A stretch of 64,000 bases of DNA. It comes from [Phialemoniopsis] sp. UDSM-2020 (Eukaryota; Ascomycota; Sordariomycetes; Thyridiales; Thyridiaceae). The translations under genes were made by a program, and so were the position numbers. Positions 47,836 to 59,443 of the stretch are shown here, in pieces. The stretch covers positions 2,046,001 through 2,110,000 of the forward strand of contig JAEILZ010000003.1 in assembly GCA_018873225.1 (NCBI GenBank). Reading direction: 5' to 3'. The notes below the pieces were generated by a model, which was not told the DNA's origin, made no database searches, and worked only from the letters and a program-made list of their open reading frames with translations. How positions within the stretch are numbered: the stretch's first letter is position 1; every line of letters begins with the position of its first letter.

Positions 47836-48563
47836 GGTGGGCTCATTGGATCATAGGTAGTGCTGGTGGACGCCTCAAGCTGGAGGTCTCCCTCCTTTGC
47901 TTGCTTTCTGAGATTGCGGTTGGTTGCTTAGTCTGTCTACTCAGCCTTGCGATTCTGGAGAGACCAAGATCAGAGAATGTGTGGGCATCGCGAATCAGAT
48001 GTCAAAAGATGATCATTCTCACCAGAATGGTCCCATGAGCTAAACCACCTGGATCACCATTTTGAGTGGGTGTGAGGCTCCGGGTCAGATGGCGCCAGGC
48101 ATGTTTCCCCCCTTGCAATTTTCTGTTATCCAATGGCCAGGCCTTTCGACACCGGCTCATCCCACTGCGGGGTCCGTGCTATGGCGCTAAAATTTGCCCA
48201 TTCAGGGATCCATCAACTGTGCTGGGTGCTGAGGCGGACTAGGGACCGCCTTGCATCGTGTCAATTGTGAGCCAGGCTGCAGGTCACTGCGACCTTGGAA
48301 ATAATTCACATCTGGCGACGTCAACGAAACATGAGCGACGCACCACCTCTTTGTTCCAAGGCCCGGGACCCTCATCCTTGATCTTTATTAATCTCTCTTT
48401 CTTTTCATCCTGCGTCTGCCCATTGCAAGCGAATTCAACACCCCTTCTTCACGAAAACCACACGAAAACCATCACCTATCACCTGTAATGATCACAGCTA
48501 GCTGAGGTAGCTCACTGTGATTGCTGGTCAACTCCCGTTTCGCCGACCACCACCTCAGCCACC
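47836..48563. promoter_or_regulatory. Divergent promoter region of cox18 and alg11
   Basis: A 728-base spacer between outward-facing genes. It includes a GACGTC core in GGCGACGTCAACG near 48316, which resembles a CRE site. No gene-like frame is present. Confidence 0.5.
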
Positions 48564-50298
48564 ATGGGTGTTCGAAACACTATACTGGTTCTGGCTTTTA
48601 TGCCAGTGCTTGCCATTCTTGTACTGCCATGGCTATGGAGCAGTATCGGATCCCTTTTTGGTGTCTACCTTCGACGCAAGACTGAGGGACGGAGACAACA
48701 TTTGGTCCAGCTGATGAACGAGGATGAAAAGAGTTGGCGACTGAGGACGAGCTCCTCTTCGAAAGATAACAGCAGTGACGATGATTGGGAGAATCTAGAG
48801 AGCCACACGGTGGGAAGCTCTGGTAACGGACAAAAGGGTTCGAGAGACTTCAGCGGCATTGTCGGCTTCTTCCACCCCTTTTGGTAGGTACTTACTCCAA
48901 CAAGGTCTATGCGGACATTAGCTGACCATTCTATCAGCAATGCCGGTGGAGGTGGTGAGCGAGTTCTCTGGGCCGCGATCCGAGCTACACAGAAGCGCTG
49001 GCCGCATGCAAAGTGTGTCGTGTATACGGGCGACCACGAGGTGAACAAAGAGGCTATACTACACCGGGTCAAGGTAAGAAAGAAATGTATGCAGGAATAT
49101 ACTTGATGTGGCGGTCACTAACAGCACCTTATAGGAACGCTTCAACATTCAACTACATGCTCCGACCGTGACATTCCTCTATCTCTCGACAAGACATCTA
49201 GTTCTCGCATCTACCTGGCCCTATTTCACCCTCGCCGGACAGTCATTCGGCTCGATCATAATGGCTTGGGATGCTTTCTCCCTGCTCGTACCCGACATCT
49301 TCATCGATACTATGGGCTATGCCTTTTCACTGGGCTTTTGCAAGCTGCTGTTTAAGCATGTCCCCACGGGCGCCTACGTTCACTACCCCACCATCTCAAC
49401 CGACATGCTCGAGTCCCTGGACCCCAACTCGGCTGTCGGAAGCCAAGGCGTGAACGCCGGCAAGGGTGTTGGAGCACGGGGCTACGTCAAGAAGGCCTAC
49501 TGGCAGATCTTTGCCATGCTCTACTCCTGGGTCGGCTCTTCGGTTGACGTCGTCATGACTAACTCGACATGGACACAAAACCATATCAGGAAGCTCTGGG
49601 GCCCACTCCGTGACTCGAAGCACAAGAAGAACAAGATTGCCGTTGTGTACCCTCCCGTTGCGGTACGTGAGCTCGAGCAAGAAGTCGAAGTCTCAGCAGC
49701 GAGTGAGAAGAAACGAGAGAAAGTGCTCGTCTACATTGCGCAGTTCAGGCCGGAAAAGAACCACCAGCTCATCCTGCAGGCCTTTGGAGAATTTCTGAAG
49801 AAGGGGTCCGAAGCATCGAAGAATGCCCGTCTGGTTCTGATTGGCAGCGTCCGAGACGATGCTGACTCGAAACGTGTGTACAAACTGAGACTCTACGTGA
49901 ATGAGCTACAGATTAGAGATCAGGTCGACTTTCACCTTGATGCTTCCTGGCCAGAGATCCTCGAGTGGCTACAAAAGGCGTCTGTGGGCGTCAATGGGAT
50001 GTGGAATGAGCACTTTGGCATTGGTGTCGTTGAGTACCAGGCCGCCGGTCTCATTTCTGTTGTCCACGACAGCGGTGGCCCGAAGCTTGACATCGTTACC
50101 AATATCGATGGCCAGCCTACAGGATTCCATGCGTCCACGGCAAGCGAGTTTGCAGAGGGATTCGAAAAGGCCTTGTCGCTACCCAATCCGCTAGCTGTGA
50201 GGGAGCGCGCGCGCCTTTCTGCAAAGAGGTTCACTGAAGAGGAGTTTGCGAAGAAGTGGATTGAGCAGACGGAGAAACTGGTAGCGATGTGCCCTTAG
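48564..50298 (+). CDS. alg11: GDP-Man:Man3GlcNAc2-PP-dolichol alpha-1,2-mannosyltransferase Alg11
   Basis: Alg11 adds the fourth and fifth mannoses to the dolichol-linked N-glycan precursor on the cytosolic face of the ER. Exons 48564-48883, 48938-49073 and 49135-50298 give 539 aa; introns are 54 and 61 nt. An N-terminal membrane anchor (about 7-33) and a polar linker precede the glycosyltransferase family 4 fold. [17 protein letters not shown], split by the first intron, is the signature of the nucleotide-sugar enzyme's first loop. [14 protein letters not shown] marks the second Rossmann domain, and the EX7E pair is Glu444 and Glu452 in [15 protein letters not shown]. Length and architecture match yeast Alg11. 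It ends convergently with the gamma-glutamyltransferase gene. Confidence 0.96.
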
Positions 50299-50553
50299 GC
50301 GATGACGGTTTTTTTCTTCCTTTCTTTCCCTCAGACATAGACCATGATACCAGATACCCTGTTTGCTTCTCGCGGTTCTAGACCGTTACCATTATACATC
50401 GTAGAAGCAGTGACGCAATATCACACTCAAATTGCATGATCGCTTATCGGGATTATCGTGATGAAATGTCATATTCTGCATAATTAACGACGTATGCTCT
50501 AGACAAACAATAACATATCTATTCAATTTAATCCACTTTACAGATCTAGATGC

Positions 50554-52683
50554 TCAAAGACTAAGTCCTCCGCTGTTCTTCTGCCTCGTCTCCCCGACGG
50601 CCTCAAAGGACCCGTCCCACAGCCTCCGGATCCCTTGCACCGCGCTGATCCCAGGCCGCACCCACGTCACGTTGTGGCCCCTGGCGCGCATGTCGGCGAC
50701 CGTGCCGTTGTCGTACGTGAACTCGAACCACGCCTCGTTGGGCATGAGCTGGTCGTGCAGGCGCGGCTCGGCGACGGCCTCGCGCATGCGCATGCCGTGC
50801 TCGAGCACGTGCCAGACGGCCTGCGCCGTCGCGCTGATGATGCGGCTCCCGCCCGCGGCGCCCGTCGCGAGCACGAGCGTGCCGTTGTCGGCGAGCTCGG
50901 CCATGACGGGTGTCACGGAGCTCAGGGGACGCTTGCCGGGCGCGACGTAGTTCGCCGGGCTCGGCTCGAAGCCGAACTCGTTGCGGGCGCCGGGGATGCT
51001 GAAGTCGTTCATCTCGTTGTTGAGGATGATGCCCGTGTCGGGCGTCATGATGACGGCGCCGAAGAGCAGGTTCACGGTCGTCGTGCTGCTCACCGTCAGG
51101 CCCGAGGCGTCGGCCGTCACGATGTGGCTGGTGCCGTGGCCCGGCGGCGCGTAATACTGCGGCCGCCGGCCGTGGTCGTCTGCGCTGCCGTCGTCGTCCT
51201 CGAGATGCGGGTCATACGCTTCTACGGGTTGCGTCCGGTCGTCGAGGATGTGCTGCGCTGTGTTCTTGGCATTGTGCTGGGAGAGCAGCAAGTCCTCGAA
51301 GAGCGTAGCGTTGGCGACATGATCCGGATCGCCAAGCTCAGTGCGCGCCCCATATGCGAAACGCATCGCCTCGATGAATCTGTGAGTCGTCAAGTTGGTG
51401 CCAGAGCTGTCTTCGAGTGAATACTGCTCCATCGTCTTGAGGGTTGCGAGGGTGACGGCTCCGGATGCCGGCGCTCCGGTCGCAAACAGCTTGTAGCCCC
51501 GGTAGTCCACCGAGACTGCACGCCTGCTGATAGCGCGGTAGTTCTTGAGGTCTTCCATCGTCATCGTGCCATTGGTCTCCTGGATGAGTTTGATCATGGA
51601 CTCGGCTAGCTGGTGTCAGCCACGATATACATGTATTTGAGAGCCGCTGGACAACTAACCTATCTCCCCTTCATAGAAAGCATCGGCACCCTTTCGACCG
51701 ATCGTCTCCAAAGTGCTTGTCAAAATCAGTATCGGTCAAACCGTCGAAAGAGAAAGGGGCACTTACTCGGCATAGCGCTTGCGTGTTATAATGTCGCCAA
51801 GTTCCACGAGCTTGCCGTTAGGGGCGAAATCTTCTGCCCAGATGGGATCATCGACAAGAAAATTCCCAGCATATTCCTTTGCGAATGCCATATAACGAAC
51901 GAGATCGTCGGTTACTACCACTGGCTATAAGCAGGAGGACCTACCAGCCTTCGCAAATGTGCGGCTTACCGTTGAATCCATGTCTTGCGACTCGGACTGC
52001 AGGTTTCACAACTGCTCGCCATGGAAGCGCCTTGGTATTCATTCAGTAAATGTTTCGTTTTGGCAGGGTACAACGGCATCAAAACTTACCCCGTACTTGT
52101 CATGGAGATACTGCAGCCCTCTGAGCTCTCCCGGAACTCCAACCGCCAAGCCGCCGAATACACTACCATTCACATTGCCCTGGTACATGTCGCGATAGGC
52201 AGCAGCTGGAGCTGACTCCCTATAATCTATAGTCTCATATTTGCCGTCCTTATCGCGGACGAGCATGAGACCGCCACCGCCGATCCCTGAGTGATACATT
52301 CCTATTACTCCGACGCAGAGCGTCGTGCCGACCATGGCATCTGCTGCGTTACCCTGGGAAACATGTCAGCATACACTGTCTTGCTTCGTGACACGAAACC
52401 GTGCCTGAACAGGTGAGTGAAAAAGCTACATACTCCATGGTCGATGAGGTCGATACCGATCTGGGAACAAATATTGCTTTCACTAGCTACAGCCCCCTTG
52501 GCGCCGCCAGCTGTTGAGACAACGTCCTGGAGGGCGTATCCCCAGGTTACAGTGACGTGTCCTAGTCCTGCGAGGAGGAAGGATACTAGTCTCCATGACG
52601 GTGTTGTTACTGCTCAGAGTGGTCAGAGTTTGTTTGATAGATAACAAAGCCCTGTATGTGTATAGTTTTTGTAGCTTACTCAT
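50554..52683 (-). CDS. ggt1: Gamma-glutamyltransferase (glutathione hydrolase)
   Basis: Cleaves the gamma-glutamyl bond of glutathione and transfers the glutamyl group to water or amino acids; typically vacuolar or secreted. I place seven exons: 52683-52680, 52609-52434, 52353-52090, 52030-51970, 51914-51767, 51715-51660 and 51605-50554, giving 586 aa. The first coding exon is only ATGA. It is inferred because the signal-peptide frame (WRLVSFLLAGLGHV) has an upstream stop and opens only after splicing a 70-nt intron with a CTCTGAC branch site. Conserved parts are GAVASESNICSQIG, GNAADAMVGTTLCVGV, HSGIGGGG and the autocleavage site GHGTSH with Thr395, the N-terminal residue of the small subunit. 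After it come GIILNNEMNDFS and a C-terminal GGSRII loop. One acceptor (exon 5) could be six bases upstream. It shares its upstream region with trm2. Confidence 0.92.
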
Positions 52684-53317
52684 GGCGCGAAGCCGTTCAA
52701 CTGGTCTTCGATGCTCCCGACTTTCAATAAATGGACCCAAGAGAGTGAAGTCTTGGGTGAAAGACCGTTGTTACAGTCTATGAGGGTCTAATAGACCGTC
52801 AAAAACTTCCGATGACAAAAGCCAACCAATAACGACAATGTATCAACAGAAAGATCGAACGAGTTGATGATAGATAAGGAATGTATGGTCATGAGGTCAG
52901 ACTCGGCACCAGCACATGGACAGCGGTCCTGCTAAGCACTCTCTTAGTGGCATGTGTGCCTGGGCGCCGCCCGATCAGCGCGGAGTTAGCGGAGCCATCC
53001 AGGTGACATGCACGCTAATCCTGACCTTGTTCCAGGGGAGTGATAGCGACTGCGGGTTGGCGCTAGCCTTCATTAGCGTCTTTTGCCTCCTTCTCTTCAG
53101 AGACACAAATTCCATGTCTTGAGCCAATCATTTGGCCGCCAATTTGCAATTAGTCAAATTTTCACTGCTCCAAGTCTTAACTAAACTCATAGGCGTTCAG
53201 AAATTCTCACTTACACTCAACAGAAGTCCTTCATCTTGAAATTGACGTTGGGCAAAGGCAGATTGCATACGCCTACACATATCGTCAACGTTTTCTGAGG
53301 AGTCACTCTGGTCCTCG
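52684..53317. promoter_or_regulatory. Divergent promoter region of the gamma-glutamyltransferase gene and trm2
   Basis: A 634-base spacer between outward-facing genes, with no gene-like frame and no obvious repeat. Confidence 0.5.
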
Positions 53318-55147
53318 ATGCGGATAATTGTCATATCTCGACTGACCAGACCATTATTGAGGACCTCAACATATAAGCTACAAGCATTCAGGCCTTTCAC
53401 AAGCTCTGTTGTCAGAGCTGCTATACCTTCGTCGGCAGATACTATAATCACCCCAGAGGCATTCACAGACCCGATGTCGGCGGCCCCAGGCAAAAGGCCG
53501 CATCCCAATGGGGGTGGCGGCGGTGGTCGTTGGCAGCCAAAGAAATCCAGGGGACGCAAGGCCAAGCCCGTGAAGGAGGGTTCCGCAGAAGAGGTCCTGC
53601 TGGCGGATATCCAAGCCATGCTGGCCGCTCAGAAACTCTCCTCGCCACCGCCAGAGACCAATGGCGCAGAGGAGAAGCCCGGTTCGGATCTTGAAGGTCT
53701 GCCAGAATCTGGGACCGAAATCGATGTGGAGATAATCGAGCTGTCTTCGACTGGCGACGGTCTCGCCCGCCAGCCAGGCTCAGATCGAATCTACGTGGTC
53801 CCCTTCACGGTGCCCGGGGACACCGTAAGAGTCAAGGTCTACAGGCACCTGCGCCAGGAGCAGTACTCCGTGGCCGACTTCATCTCAGTCGCCAAGCCCT
53901 CGCCCCTGCGCGACGACAGCAGGATACAGTGCAAGTACTTTGCCAAGTGCTCCGGCTGCCAGTTCCAGATGCTAGACTACCCGGAGCAGCTGCGCCTCAA
54001 GAAGCGCATCGTGGAGAAGGCGTACAAGAACTTCTCCCAGCTGCCTCCCGAGCTCTACCCAGAGATTCTTGACACGATAGGGAGCCCCCTGCAGTTCGGC
54101 TATCGAACTAAGCTGACGCCACATTTTGATGGCCCTCCCGGTTTCCGCAGCAAGGGCAAGCGCAAGGCCCTCGAAACCACGCCAGACATTGGCTTCATGC
54201 AAAAGGGCTCGCGCAAGACCCTCGACATTGAAGACTGCCCCATCGGCACCGATGCCGTGAGGAGAGGCATGCAGAGGGAGCGCAAGCGCATGGAGAGCGA
54301 GTTTAGCAAGTACGAGCGCGGCGCCACCATCCTCCTCCGAGAGGACACAAAACGCTACCCCAAAGGCGCCGAAGTGCCAGCGGAGCTGCCTACGGACGCC
54401 GTGAAGTCCGAGACGGACGCCAACACCGACATCAAGACGTGCGTCACGGACAGCAACGCCACGACCACAGAGTACATCGACGACTACGTCTTCACCAACC
54501 CGGCGGGCGCCTTCTTCCAGAACAACAACTCGATCCTCTCCGTCTTCACCTCGTACGTGCGCGACCACGTCCTGCCGCCGTCGCCCAAGCCCGGCGCCAA
54601 GCCCATCAAGTACCTCATCGACGCCTACTCCGGGTCCGGCCTCTTCACCATCACCCTGTCGTCCATCCTGCCCGGCGGGTCCGTCGGCATCGACATCGCC
54701 GAGAAGTCCATCGCCTTTGCCCGGCGCAACGCCGAGCTCAACAAGCTCTCCGAGTCGCAGTGCAGCTTCATCGCCGCCGACGCGCCCGAGCTCTTCAAGA
54801 GCGTCAAGTATGACCCCGACGAGACGGTCGTCGTACTCGACCCGCCGCGCAAGGGCTGTGACTCGAGCTTCCTGCGGCAGCTCATGGAGTTCGGTCCTAC
54901 GCGCATCGTCTACGTAAGCTGCAACGTGCATACCCAGGCACGGGATGTCGGCGTCCTCGTTAGGGGCGAGGTAGACGGCGGCGGCGACAGCAGCGTTCCG
55001 CCCAAGAAGAAGTCTAGATATGAGATCGAGAGTCTTCGGGGCTTCGACTTTTTCCCGCAGACTGGTCACGTTGAGGGCGTGGCTGTTTTGAACAGGGTGG
55101 AAGAGGTACAGGAGGCCCAAGTAGAGGTTGAAAAGCAAGACTCTTGA
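53318..55147 (+). CDS. trm2: tRNA (uracil-54-C5)-methyltransferase Trm2
   Basis: Makes ribothymidine (m5U54) in the T loop of tRNA using SAM. A single exon encodes 609 aa from the ATG at 53318. The first 35 residues are basic and hydroxylated (RLTRPLLRTSTYKLQAFRPF), like a mitochondrial presequence; an internal Met at residue 53 could give a nuclear form. A TRAM-type domain (EIIELSSTGDGLAR) at about 137-195 precedes the iron-sulfur cysteines of the RlmD/TrmA family: C205, C211 and C214 in CKYFAKCSGC, and C307 in EDCPIG. The SAM site is DAYSGSGLFT, DPPRKGC is a motif IV, and the catalytic Cys535 sits in YVSCNVH. An insertion of about 70 residues (around 330-385) is fungal low complexity. Confidence 0.95.
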   Translation: MRIIVISRLTRPLLRTSTYKLQAFRPFTSSVVRAAIPSSADTIITPEAFTDPMSAAPGKRPHPNGGGGGGRWQPKKSRGRKAKPVKEGSAEEVLLADIQAMLAAQKLSSPPPETNGAEEKPGSDLEGLPESGTEIDVEIIELSSTGDGLARQPGSDRIYVVPFTVPGDTVRVKVYRHLRQEQYSVADFISVAKPSPLRDDSRIQCKYFAKCSGCQFQMLDYPEQLRLKKRIVEKAYKNFSQLPPELYPEILDTIGSPLQFGYRTKLTPHFDGPPGFRSKGKRKALETTPDIGFMQKGSRKTLDIEDCPIGTDAVRRGMQRERKRMESEFSKYERGATILLREDTKRYPKGAEVPAELPTDAVKSETDANTDIKTCVTDSNATTTEYIDDYVFTNPAGAFFQNNNSILSVFTSYVRDHVLPPSPKPGAKPIKYLIDAYSGSGLFTITLSSILPGGSVGIDIAEKSIAFARRNAELNKLSESQCSFIAADAPELFKSVKYDPDETVVVLDPPRKGCDSSFLRQLMEFGPTRIVYVSCNVHTQARDVGVLVRGEVDGGGDSSVPPKKKSRYEIESLRGFDFFPQTGHVEGVAVLNRVEEVQEAQVEVEKQDS

Positions 55148-55288
55148 ATGCATGTACAACAACGCTCCGAGGCGGTAGATTTTTGTCAAGAAATACCCAG
55201 CTAGCACAATGATGATATCCACCCAAGCAACGCCATACAACTTCTTGATGAGATGAACCAGATGCCACATCATTAGCAGTCTAACATG

Positions 55289-57465
55289 CTACGCCTCCTC
55301 TATGAGAATCTTGATTGCCTGTACAGTGATTTCCACAACCTCGGACCGGCGGCTCTTCTTGGCACATTCCGTGAGGATGCTGACACCGTTTTCCTCCTTG
55401 ATCTTGGCCCTTGCAAGACGGCCAGTTTCGCCTTCCGCTGAGATCATGTTATAGATGACAAACACGCCACGATGCCGCAGGTCCTCATTGCCGTCCGCAC
55501 ACAGCCCGAGGACGTTCTCAACGCCGCGATCGCGAGAGACTATCGCCTGAACTACCGGCTCGTATGCTGTCAGACTGGCCAAGGCGCCTCCTGCTGCGCT
55601 TCTCGTCCCTTCGTCTTCGGCATCAGCCAATGCGACCAATATGTGCAGCCGATTCCTAGCCTGTGAACTACCATCTACGTAAAGTTGAAGAGCATCAACT
55701 CCCTGGACAAGGTTGCAGATGAGTTCAACACAAGCCTTGGTGACGAGATTATTGGGCGACAGAAGCTGCTCCTCGATATCGGTCCAAGCAGTCCTGACAA
55801 TGCTGCGACGCGTATCGTCATCCGTGGACGCCAGATTAGTCAAGGCCATGAGGGTCTCAAAAGTCGGGAGCAGGTCTCGGGTGTCGGCAGCCGGGTCGGG
55901 GCTGATCAGAGAAGTCAAAGGCCGGATAGCAGCTCCCTGAGGCACTGGCCGTGTGCCCCCAAACACGAGTGTCGGATTGGTAGAAATCAAGACACGTGCC
56001 AATGCCTGAGCCGCAATGCGCCTGGTCTGGGTCTCGGTTGCTGGTAGGCTGTTCCAGGCGTCGATCAAGAGACGAACGGCCCCCTGTTGTGCTAATTGGC
56101 CGCGCAAACTTGGAGTCACCGAAATGGAAAAGATAATCGAGATGATGAGTGTTAGGGAAGCTACCGAGCCGTTCTTGCTGTGCGACACGAGCACAGGGGT
56201 AAGACCGGCCTCGAATACTCGTTTGCATCGTGCAGCGACATGCTTGTCGTCGTTCAGGGGCTGGGGTTGGATCTTGCCAGCTGCGTTTGCGTATGCCTTG
56301 AGCTGATCCATACGTTTCTCTTCCTCCGACTGGTTTGGTTGATATCGGGTTAGATTGACAAAGATGCTCAGGGCGCCAAACGTCAAGGGTGACTTGGGAG
56401 GCGCATCCTTGAGAGTCTTCACTAGGCTTGCCATGAGATCTTTGTTTTTCGCCAGGTCTTCTTTGACCTGTGGTTGCAATGATGCGTAAGCCAGTCCCTC
56501 CACAGAGCTTTGCCGTCCATGCTCCGGATCTTTGATGAGGACCTTGGTGAACATCTTACTCAGGTCCTCAATACTCGTAGTTGCTAGCTCCACCCTCTCG
56601 CCCGTGATCTCGGTCGTGGACCGTGGTGGTTGTGTTGCCTTTAAGACTGCGGTCAGTCAGATATATTCCAATGAAGGTGGATCTGAGGTTCCTCACGGAT
56701 CTAGGGTTACCATACCTTGAGCTTTGCCAGTACAACAGCCGCAAGGTTCTGTACCTGTTCCGAGTGCCTCCTCATCGAGATGGAGCCTTCCTCGAGGTTC
56801 ACATCCGGGTTGGCTGCGTACATGTCCCTCACCACCTCTTCGGGGTCTTGATCGACAACTTCCTCAAGCCACTCCAGGCAGTACTTCCGTACACCCTCAC
56901 GACATGCTGTGTGCATGCATGCGGCGTTGAGCATCTCTAGACACGCCGTTTCAACCTTCCTACTCTTCCACTTGCGCCCCATTAGAGGGCCAAGACTGGG
57001 AAGAAAACCCTCGCTGAGAAATAGCTCCGCAGTCAAGTCTGGAACAATAGGAAATATCACACCAGCCACGCAAAAGGCAACGATATAGTCGTCGTAGGTG
57101 CCCCTCTTGACTCGGTCGTAGAAGAACTCTGACAATTTCTTAGAACCATCATCGCCAGATGCCTTGAGATAGGCCGAGGTGGCAAGCGTAGCATGGCCCC
57201 TAACAACATCGGGCTGTCGCATGTCGAGGTAGCAGACCAGGGTATCCACACAGTCACCATCAATGACTGTGCATATAGATGACTGGCCCTTGCTGGTCGC
57301 TTCTAGGTCATCATTGAGGAGCTTTGTGAGCTGGACTAGATCCTTGACAGTCTCATCATCCTCCTTACCGCCCTCCATCAAGCCCGCGAAGAGCAACAGA
57401 GTCTGATCATCTCTGCTCAGACTCTCTTGTCGTTCGGGCTCTGTGGATTGAGCGACTGTAGCCAT
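55289..57465 (-). CDS. cro1: UCS-domain myosin chaperone Cro1/She4
   Basis: UCS proteins fold and stabilise myosin motor domains; Cro1 in Podospora is needed for septation and the switch from coenocytic to cellular state, and She4 in yeast serves mRNA transport and endocytosis. Exons on the minus strand are 57465-56716 and 56638-55289, giving 699 aa. The 77-nt intron runs from GTATGG to acceptor AAAG. A nearer CAG acceptor would cause an immediate stop. The N-terminal helical region includes GHATLATSAYLKASG; the UCS armadillo repeats occupy roughly 260-690, with LTFGALSIFVNLTRY, GLTPVLVSHSKNGS and LLPTFETLMALTNLAS. No TPR domain is present, as in other fungal members. It ends 141 bases from trm2, convergently. 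Confidence 0.92.
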
Positions 57466-58306
57466 CGCGGGCGGTGATGATGAGATTTGTCCCCTCCTCT
57501 TTTGGTGTGTATGACAGCTGGCTTTGTGAGCTACTTGGAGATTGATACGTTCTGGAAAGCACCACAAAAAATAAACAGCAGAACGATCAAAGCTTGCTGA
57601 TGAGGTTTGATGGAAGACAAATTGACGGGACACAAGGCTCAGACGTGAGCAGATGTCAAAAACGAGTGAGAGTTCTGTCCAGGATGCCTTGAGATGATAA
57701 TGTCTCGCAATTTATGGCAAAACCCCCCCATTTCACCCCAATCTTTTTGCTGTGTCGTAATCGCTGCACATAATCTTTGAGGTGGTCGAGGTACTAATCA
57801 GATACGCGCTGCCCCTCCTTTGGCGCGTCCCAGCTGCTGTTAAAGTGCAAGTGCTGTCTCGGTACCCTGCTAGTCACATTCAACATCATCTCAGTAATAC
57901 CATTCATTAGTGGGGGTTTTGCTCTGGAAGCTTCCCATCAATCACGTGTAAGTACCTAGAGGCCGTAGCTATCTGTGGCGCTTATCAGCCGCCCTGACCA
58001 CCCTGGTCTAGGCAGATCGTAGCTAAGTGATGCACTAGAATCCACTAAAAGGATAAACTGACATCAACCAACAGGAGATCAGATATATCCATCCATCATT
58101 GATCCTAGCAGCTACTGTTCAGAGGTCGGCTAGCAGAGACTGGCCTCAACTCATATGCCTAGCCTCGGTTTGTAGGTCGAGATCAGGCTTAGGTATACTT
58201 GGTTGTTCGCCGAAATATCTCTCTCATCTTCTTACTAAAGTAACGCTCATCGCCTGCTCAGCTCCAGAGGAAATCTGCCGGTGCGGCTGCCTCTCCATTC
58301 GCCGCG
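57466..58306. promoter_or_regulatory. Divergent promoter of cro1 and tfb4 with a CACGTG site
   Basis: An 841-base spacer between outward-facing genes. A perfect CACGTG lies at 57943-57948, 358 bases before the tfb4 start, next to TACCTAGA. No gene-like frame is present apart from one overlapping the tfb4 5' end in another frame. Confidence 0.5.
57943..57948. promoter_or_regulatory. CACGTG E-box in the cro1/tfb4 promoter
   Basis: A perfect palindromic CACGTG in the middle of a divergent promoter. It could bind a Cbf1- or other bHLH-type factor; no direct evidence of use is visible. Confidence 0.4.
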
Positions 58307-59443
58307 ATGGACGCAGTCGACGCCTCGGCTCACTACGAAGTGAGCACCACCGAGGAGGCTCCTTCACTCCTGACCATAATCCTCGACACAAACCCCCGGG
58401 CCTGGGCCGCTCTCTCCTCGACCCTACCTCTCAGCCGCGCCGTCGCCAACATCCTCGTCTTCGCAAACTCGCACTTGGCTTTCAGCAGCGGCAACCGGGT
58501 GGCCGTCATCGCCTCCCACAGCCACCGTGCCGAGTGGCTCTATCCTTCGCCCTCCTCCTCCTCTGCCTCTCAGAACAAGACCCGGCCCTCGGCCAGCGAA
58601 GATGTCGACATGGCCGATGCCGACGGAGTGGGTGGTGCCGCGGCGCCGCCGGCGACCAAGACGTCGGCCAACAAGTTCCCCCAGTTCGCAGAGGTCGAGG
58701 CGAGCCTGCTAAAGGCGACGAGGGAGCTCATCACGAGCACGACGGAAGCAGACCTTGGCGAGACGACGACATTGATATCGGGCGCCCTCACACTCGCCCT
58801 CGCACACATCAACAAGACCTCCCTTGCCTTCCCCTCGACCCGCTCGGGGTCCGCGACAGATAGCAAGGGCACGAGGGCCAAGGGCGCCGAGAAGGCCGGC
58901 CTCGACGCCCGCATTCTCATCATCTCCGTGTCCGACTCGAGCCCGGCGCAGTACATCCCCACTATGAACGCCGTCTTCGCCGCCTCGCATTCGGGCATCG
59001 CGATCGACGTGCTGTCCCTGCACGGCACCGCGACCTTCCTCCAGCAAGCTTCGTTCATCACCCGCGGCACCTTCCTTTCCGCCGATGATCCTCAGGGTCT
59101 GCTCTCATACCTGATGTTCGGTTTCGGCGCCACCTCGAGCAGCGAGGACGCCTCGAGTCTGATCTCCCCGAGTACCGATATGGTCGATTTCAGGGCTGCC
59201 TGCTTCTGTCACAGAAAGGTCGTAGACACCGGCTTTGTGTGCAGTATATGCCTGAGCATCTTTTGCGAGGTACCAGAGGGCGCAGAGTGCCTGACCTGCG
59301 GGACCAAACTGGCTCTGGGCTCCTATGGTGCCAAGCCGGCAGTCGTACCCCGTATTAGAAAGAAGAAGAAGAGGAGAATCGGCATCAACGGCGAGACGCG
59401 GGAGGAAACGGGCAGCGCAGCCGGAACTCCCCTCCCAGTCTAG
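58307..59443 (+). CDS. tfb4: TFIIH core subunit Tfb4 (p34)
   Basis: Tfb4 is a structural subunit of the TFIIH core used in RNA polymerase II promoter opening and nucleotide excision repair; it pairs with Ssl1. A single exon encodes 378 aa. A von Willebrand A-like fold starts with SLLTIILDTNPRAW and continues with ISGALTLALAHIN, ARILIISVSDSSPAQYIPTMNAVFAA and IAIDVLSLHG. A C-terminal zinc ribbon has Cys 299, 301, 312, 315, 320, 328 and 331. A low-complexity insertion at about 83-120 (Ser- and Ala/Pro-rich) expands the first loop compared with yeast. The basic tail RKKKKRR may be a nuclear localisation signal. The start codon is in a GCGATGG context. Confidence 0.95.
   Translation: MDAVDASAHYEVSTTEEAPSLLTIILDTNPRAWAALSSTLPLSRAVANILVFANSHLAFSSGNRVAVIASHSHRAEWLYPSPSSSSASQNKTRPSASEDVDMADADGVGGAAAPPATKTSANKFPQFAEVEASLLKATRELITSTTEADLGETTTLISGALTLALAHINKTSLAFPSTRSGSATDSKGTRAKGAEKAGLDARILIISVSDSSPAQYIPTMNAVFAASHSGIAIDVLSLHGTATFLQQASFITRGTFLSADDPQGLLSYLMFGFGATSSSEDASSLISPSTDMVDFRAACFCHRKVVDTGFVCSICLSIFCEVPEGAECLTCGTKLALGSYGAKPAVVPRIRKKKKRRIGINGETREETGSAAGTPLPV

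Noticed and set aside
50635..51420. 261-codon open frame antisense to the gamma-glutamyltransferase gene
   Set aside because: Arg/His/Val-rich shadow of a well-supported gene.
54911..54934. SCNVH instead of SCNPxT around the Trm2 catalytic Cys
   Set aside because: As I recall, yeast Trm2 also has SCNVH, so this is a trait of the eukaryotic family and not a defect.
53972..55273. 433-codon open frame antisense to trm2
   Set aside because: Shadow of the C/G-biased trm2 codons; low-complexity Gly/Asp/Val/Leu content and no domain.
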